Source: Lachnospiraceae bacterium (GTDB taxonomy: Bacteria > Bacillota_A > Clostridia > Lachnospirales > Lachnospiraceae). Taken from it: 7,003 bases of DNA. A model generated the notes under the pieces. That model made no database searches and was not told the origin of the DNA. It saw only the letters and a program-made list of their open reading frames with translations. This document shows, piece after piece, positions 6,835-7,003 of this stretch; position 1 is the first letter of the stretch; every line of letters begins with the position of its first letter. Position numbers and translations under genes: made by a program. The DNA lies in assembly GCA_021770615.1 (NCBI GenBank), contig JAETQR010000093.1, positions 1 to 7,003 of the forward strand, read 5' to 3'.

Positions 6835-6863
6835 ATTATAACATAAAGAAAAGGGAATGACAA
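6835..6863 (-). promoter_or_regulatory. Strong sigma-A-type promoter of pcrA
   Basis: The minus strand has TTGTCA (6863-6858) as -35, a 17-base spacer, and a perfect TATAAT (6840-6835) as -10. The -10 is preceded by TG at -15/-14 (TGTTATAAT), making it also an extended -10. This is five of six matches at -35, six of six at -10, and ideal spacing. Transcription should begin around 6828, about 36 bases before the pcrA start at 6792. That supports the chosen start codon over the upstream in-frame ATG. Confidence 0.85.
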
Positions 6864-6885
6864 TACAAATCGTCATCCTCTTCGT

Positions 6886-7003
6886 TCATTCTAAATTGCA
6901 AAAGTAAATTCTACTGTCTTTTTTCCTGATGGAAGTTACCTCTGCACAGGTTGAATTTAATTCTGCATATATATTATGATGTTCCTGCCCCTGACAGCAG
7001 TGG
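6886..7003 (-). CDS. Possible C-terminal tail of a gene upstream of pcrA (partial, low confidence)
   Basis: On the minus strand one frame is open from the right window edge to a TGA at 6888-6886, giving 38 residues. It begins HCCQGQEHHNIYAEL and ends RIYFCNLE. It has four Cys and three His, and a mixed, protein-like composition. The other two minus frames close within 45 bases. The stop lies 22 bases upstream of the pcrA -35 element, so the arrangement fits a same-strand upstream gene followed by an independent pcrA promoter. I do not recognise the protein, and a 38-codon open frame can occur by chance. No terminator hairpin is obvious between this stop and the pcrA promoter. Confidence 0.38.
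   Translation of the reverse strand, partial: HCCQGQEHHNIYAELNSTCAEVTSIRKKDSRIYFCNLE

Noticed and set aside
6793..6876. A 28-codon N-terminal extension of pcrA starting at ATG 6876
   Set aside because: It spans the -35 and -10 elements and lies upstream of the predicted transcription start. The ATG at 6792 has a proper GGAGG site and gives the usual PcrA N-terminus.
6857..6876. ATGAC/GTCAT inverted repeat over the pcrA -35 region as an operator
   Set aside because: Only five base pairs with a 10-base gap, which is expected by chance.
6976..7003. Start of a plus-strand gene at the right edge (ATGATG then an open frame)
   Set aside because: There is no ribosome binding site before it, the frame is under ten codons long, and the opposite strand offers a longer open frame.

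Overview
The window looks like chromosomal DNA from a low-to-moderate GC Gram-positive anaerobe of the Clostridia, most likely a Lachnospiraceae-type organism. This rests on the gene content (a fused-ATPase ECF transporter, a DegV-family protein, pcrA), on the strong GGAGG-type ribosome binding sites, and on a small CDS with an acidic tail next to pcrA that resembles proteins I remember from that family. The species cannot be named from the sequence alone. All clear genes are intact. I see no RNA gene, insertion sequence, CRISPR array or phage module.

Positions 119-4037 (plus strand) form a tightly packed four-gene operon. The order is an EcfT-type transmembrane coupling subunit, an ATPase with both ABC domains fused into one chain, a membrane substrate-binding (S) component, and a DegV-family fatty-acid-binding protein. 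Successive genes overlap by 28, 11 and 8 bases, which suggests translational coupling. The first three make a complete energy-coupling factor (ECF) vitamin transporter. The S component looks most like the cobalamin (CbrT-like) group, but that substrate is an inference. A short open frame entering from the left edge (1-75) may be the tail of another gene of the same operon.

Positions 4038-4131 separate convergent units and hold a long, strong hairpin that probably ends transcription. On the minus strand, reading from the right edge inward, are a possible gene tail (7003-6886), a well-formed promoter (6835-6863) with an adjoining LexA-like SOS box (6823-6834), the pcrA helicase gene (6792-4504), and a 93-residue single-pass membrane protein with an extremely acidic tail (4413-4132). 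The small gene may have its own extended -10 promoter, which sits inside an AT-rich inverted repeat just after pcrA.

Most of the window is ordinary core genome. The points most worth a second look are the SOS box at the pcrA start site, the replacement of the switch histidine by glutamine in the first ATPase domain together with unusually short ATPase arms, the coupling of a DegV gene to a vitamin transporter operon, and the acidic-tailed small membrane protein. I did not find convincing evidence of a wholly new system.
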